This document shows, piece after piece, positions 5,203 to 6,682 of a DNA stretch of 6,682 nucleotides. Under the pieces are notes generated by a model. That model saw only the letters and a list, made by a program, of their open reading frames with translations, did no database searches and was not told the origin of the DNA. The stretch lies in contig DASZXJ010000040.1 in the NCBI GenBank assembly GCA_035545895.1, positions 1 through 6,682 of the forward strand. The letters run 5' to 3'. Position numbers and translations under genes: made by a program. Every line of letters starts with the position of its first letter. The stretch's first letter is position 1. The stretch comes from DASZXJ01 sp035545895. GTDB lineage: Bacteria; Planctomycetota; Phycisphaerae; Tepidisphaerales; Tepidisphaeraceae.

Positions 5203-6222
5203 CTATTTTCCAGGCTGATAAATCTGGTCGAATACGCCCTTGTCGTCGAAGTGAGTCTTCTGGGCTTTTGTCCACCCGCCGAACAGTTCGTCGATCGAGA
5301 ACAACTGAACAGCCGCAAACTTGTCGGCATATTTCGACGCCACCTCCGGCAGGGTCGGACGATAGAAGTTCTTCGCGGCAATCTCCTGTGCTTCGGGAGT
5401 GTAGAGGAACTTCAGATAACCATCCGCCACCACGCGCGTGCCATGCTTATCAACGACCTTATCGACAATCGCCACCGGCGGCTGGGCGAGAATGCTGATG
5501 GAAGGCGTGATGATCTCAAACTTATCCGCGCCGAATTCCTTGAGTGTCAGATGGGCTTCGTTCTCCCAGGCCAGCAGCACATCGCCAATTTCCCGTTGAG
5601 CAAATGTCGTCGTCGATCCGCGAGCACCCGAATCGAGCACCGGCACGTTCTTATAGAGCGCGGTGATGAATTCGCGAGCCTTGGCGTCGTCGTTGTTGTT
5701 TTTCTTGAGCGCGTATCCATAGGCTGCAAGATAAGCCCATCGTGCACCGCCCGACGTCTTGGGATTGGGGACGATCACCGCAACGCCGGGCTTGATTACA
5801 TCGTTCCAATCCTTGATGCCCTTGGGATTTCCCTTGCGAACCACAAAGACGATGGTGGATGTAAACGGCGTGCTGTGATTGGGCAACCGCGATTGCCAAT
5901 CCGCCGGCAACAGGCTGCCATTCTGCGAGATTGCGTCGATGTCATACGCCAGTGCGAGCGTGACCACGTCCGCTTCAAGACCATCAATCACCGCCCGCGC
6001 CTGTTTACCCGAGCCGCCGTGCGATTGGTTGACTGTGACATTGACGCTCGTTTTGGCTTTCCATGCCTCTACAAACTTTGCATTGATATCCTGATACAGT
6101 TCGCGAGTCGGGTCATACGAAACATTGAGCAGCGAAACATCCGCCGCCCGGACCATTCCGCCAACACCGATGGCAATGACTGATGCAACGGTTGCAACGA
6201 TAAATTTTTTAAGCGAAGACAT
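5203..6222 (-). CDS. sbp: Sulfate-binding protein (periplasmic component of the sulfate ABC importer)
   Basis: The 339-residue periplasmic receptor binds sulfate (possibly thiosulfate) and delivers it to CysT/CysW. Residues 1-26 are a signal peptide: K5-K6, a hydrophobic core at 7-22 and a likely cleavage after VRA. The mature part contains the family motifs NQSHGGSGKQARAV (65-78) and NPKTSGGAR (153-161). The second matches the sulfate-binding-protein signature NPK[ST]SGxAR. LLNVSYDPTRELY (31-43) and DVVTLALAYDID (85-96) are also typical. Length is usual for Sbp. The ATG at 6220-6222 is supported by AAAGGA seven bases upstream (6230-6235). The gene begins 27 bases after the 91-residue gene and ends with TAG. 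Choosing Sbp over the thiosulfate-preferring CysP is not possible from sequence alone. Confidence 0.95.
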   Translation of the reverse strand: MSSLKKFIVATVASVIAIGVGGMVRAADVSLLNVSYDPTRELYQDINAKFVEAWKAKTSVNVTVNQSHGGSGKQARAVIDGLEADVVTLALAYDIDAISQNGSLLPADWQSRLPNHSTPFTSTIVFVVRKGNPKGIKDWNDVIKPGVAVIVPNPKTSGGARWAYLAAYGYALKKNNNDDAKAREFITALYKNVPVLDSGARGSTTTFAQREIGDVLLAWENEAHLTLKEFGADKFEIITPSISILAQPPVAIVDKVVDKHGTRVVADGYLKFLYTPEAQEIAAKNFYRPTLPEVASKYADKFAAVQLFSIDELFGGWTKAQKTHFDDKGVFDQIYQPGK

Positions 6223-6229
6223 TGTTATT

Positions 6230-6235
6230 TCCTTT
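6230..6235 (-). promoter_or_regulatory. Shine-Dalgarno site of sbp
   Basis: On the minus strand AAAGGA lies 7 bases before the sbp ATG. It is much stronger than anything before cysT, consistent with sbp being the most strongly translated gene of this part of the operon. Confidence 0.65.
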
Positions 6236-6249
6236 CATCAATTCGGATT

Positions 6250-6525
6250 TCAGATACCCAGGCCGCCTTCAACGTATTCAGCGGCTCGCAAATCCCGGTC
6301 GAGCTTGTGCTGGAGCCGGGTAACAAACTTCAGAAGCGTGAGGCGCATTTCCGGAGAACTGTCCGGCTGCTCTCGGACGAACTCGTGGCAATTGACCACC
6401 AGAGTGGCGAGCAGATCGCGGGTTGCGCGTCGATAACCCGCATCAAATCCTTCACGCTGGTATGCGCTGACGATGCTGCCGAGTACATCGTTTTCAGGTT
6501 CGAAGATGACGGCAGCATCGTTCAT
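6250..6525 (-). CDS. Small unknown protein within the sulfate-uptake operon (91 residues)
   Basis: I do not recognise a named family. The 91-residue protein has no signal peptide or membrane segment, so it should be cytoplasmic. It looks mostly helical: about 14-24, then 33-53 after the aromatic/Gly motif GFDAGYRRA (26-34), then 59-83. It ends in YVEGGLGI (84-91), a hydrophobic Gly-rich tail that looks deliberate. It has a single Cys (46) beside His47. The ATG at 6523-6525 lies just one codon after the porin stop and in the same frame, with no Shine-Dalgarno sequence, so translation probably depends on termination and restart from the porin. The position between porin and sbp suggests a role in sulfate uptake or its control; this is inference from context. 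Confidence 0.75.
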   Translation of the reverse strand: MNDAAVIFEPENDVLGSIVSAYQREGFDAGYRRATRDLLATLVVNCHEFVREQPDSSPEMRLTLLKFVTRLQHKLDRDLRAAEYVEGGLGI

Positions 6526-6528
6526 GAC

Positions 6529-6682
6529 TCATAACAACAACTGGAACTGAGCGCGGAGAACGACCTGGTCGTCGCCGCCCGGAAGGAAGCCCAGGCCGCT
6601 GAGGTCCGGCGTTGAGGGCACCCCGTTGGGCAGCCAGGTCAGGTCAACCGTGAACTTGCCATTGTGTCCGCCAAACGCGAAC
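6529..6682 (-). CDS. C-terminal end of an outer-membrane porin (partial)
   Basis: The frame is open from the window edge (first complete codon at 6679-6681) to TGA at 6529-6531, giving 50 residues. Two amphipathic beta strands are visible: FAFGGHNGKFTVDLTWLPNG, then a turn-rich loop (TPDLSGLGFLPGGDD), then the terminal strand QVVLRAQFQLLL. Alternating hydrophobic residues and a strand running to the last residue are typical of beta-barrel porins, most like phosphate-selective porin O/P-type proteins. The last residue is Leu rather than the usual Phe or Trp. As the upstream gene of the operon it probably provides the outer-membrane route for the anion. The 5' part and the operon promoter lie outside the window. 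Confidence 0.72.
   Translation of the reverse strand, partial: FAFGGHNGKFTVDLTWLPNGVPSTPDLSGLGFLPGGDDQVVLRAQFQLLL

Noticed and set aside
5110..6183. A 357-codon open frame on the + strand opposite sbp
   Set aside because: It is fully antisense to a gene with clear family signatures, its translation is Arg/Cys/His-rich without domain character, and such long antisense frames arise from codon bias in GC-rich genes.

Overview
The window reads as chromosomal DNA of a Gram-negative bacterium: it encodes the end of an outer-membrane porin, a periplasmic binding protein with a signal peptide, and an exported haem protein. The style of the intergenic palindromes and the porin-linked sulfate operon suggest a member of the Planctomycetota/Verrucomicrobiota group. 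That placement is an inference and I hold it loosely; no rRNA or other phylogenetic marker is present.

Layout. (1) Positions 3-113 look like the 3' tail of an unidentified + strand gene. (2) Positions 114-307 are non-coding and hold a nested palindromic repeat (220-283) and a small perfect hairpin that covers the stop codon of the next gene. (3) Positions 308-1264 (-) encode MbfA, a ferritin-like (erythrin) domain fused to a VIT1/CCC1 membrane domain, which is an iron exporter. (4) Positions 1265-1840 are a 576-base divergent intergenic region with a second nested palindrome (1565-1632) placed between two diverged direct repeats. (5) Positions 1841-2335 (+) encode an exported cytochrome b562-family protein. 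(6) Positions 2419-6682 (-) hold an operon in the order: porin (3' end only), a 91-residue unknown protein, sbp, cysT, cysW, cysA.

How the genes work together. The operon describes one uptake route for sulfate or thiosulfate. The porin is likely to let the anion through the outer membrane. Sbp captures it in the periplasm, CysT and CysW form the inner-membrane channel, and CysA supplies ATP hydrolysis. The genes are tightly packed: 3 bases between porin and the 91-residue gene, 27 to sbp, about 4 between cysT and cysW, and a 4-base overlap between cysW and cysA. The only larger gap, sbp-cysT, contains a GC-rich stem-loop followed by five T residues, which should let Sbp be made in excess over the membrane complex. 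MbfA and the b562-like protein are divergent neighbours and both handle iron or haem, but nothing in the sequence proves a functional link.

I found no CRISPR array, tRNA, rRNA, transposase or recognisable defence system. The most unusual items are the two nested palindromes, one of which shows compensatory base changes between its two arms, the intercistronic terminator that abuts the cysT start codon, and the small unknown protein inside the sulfate operon.
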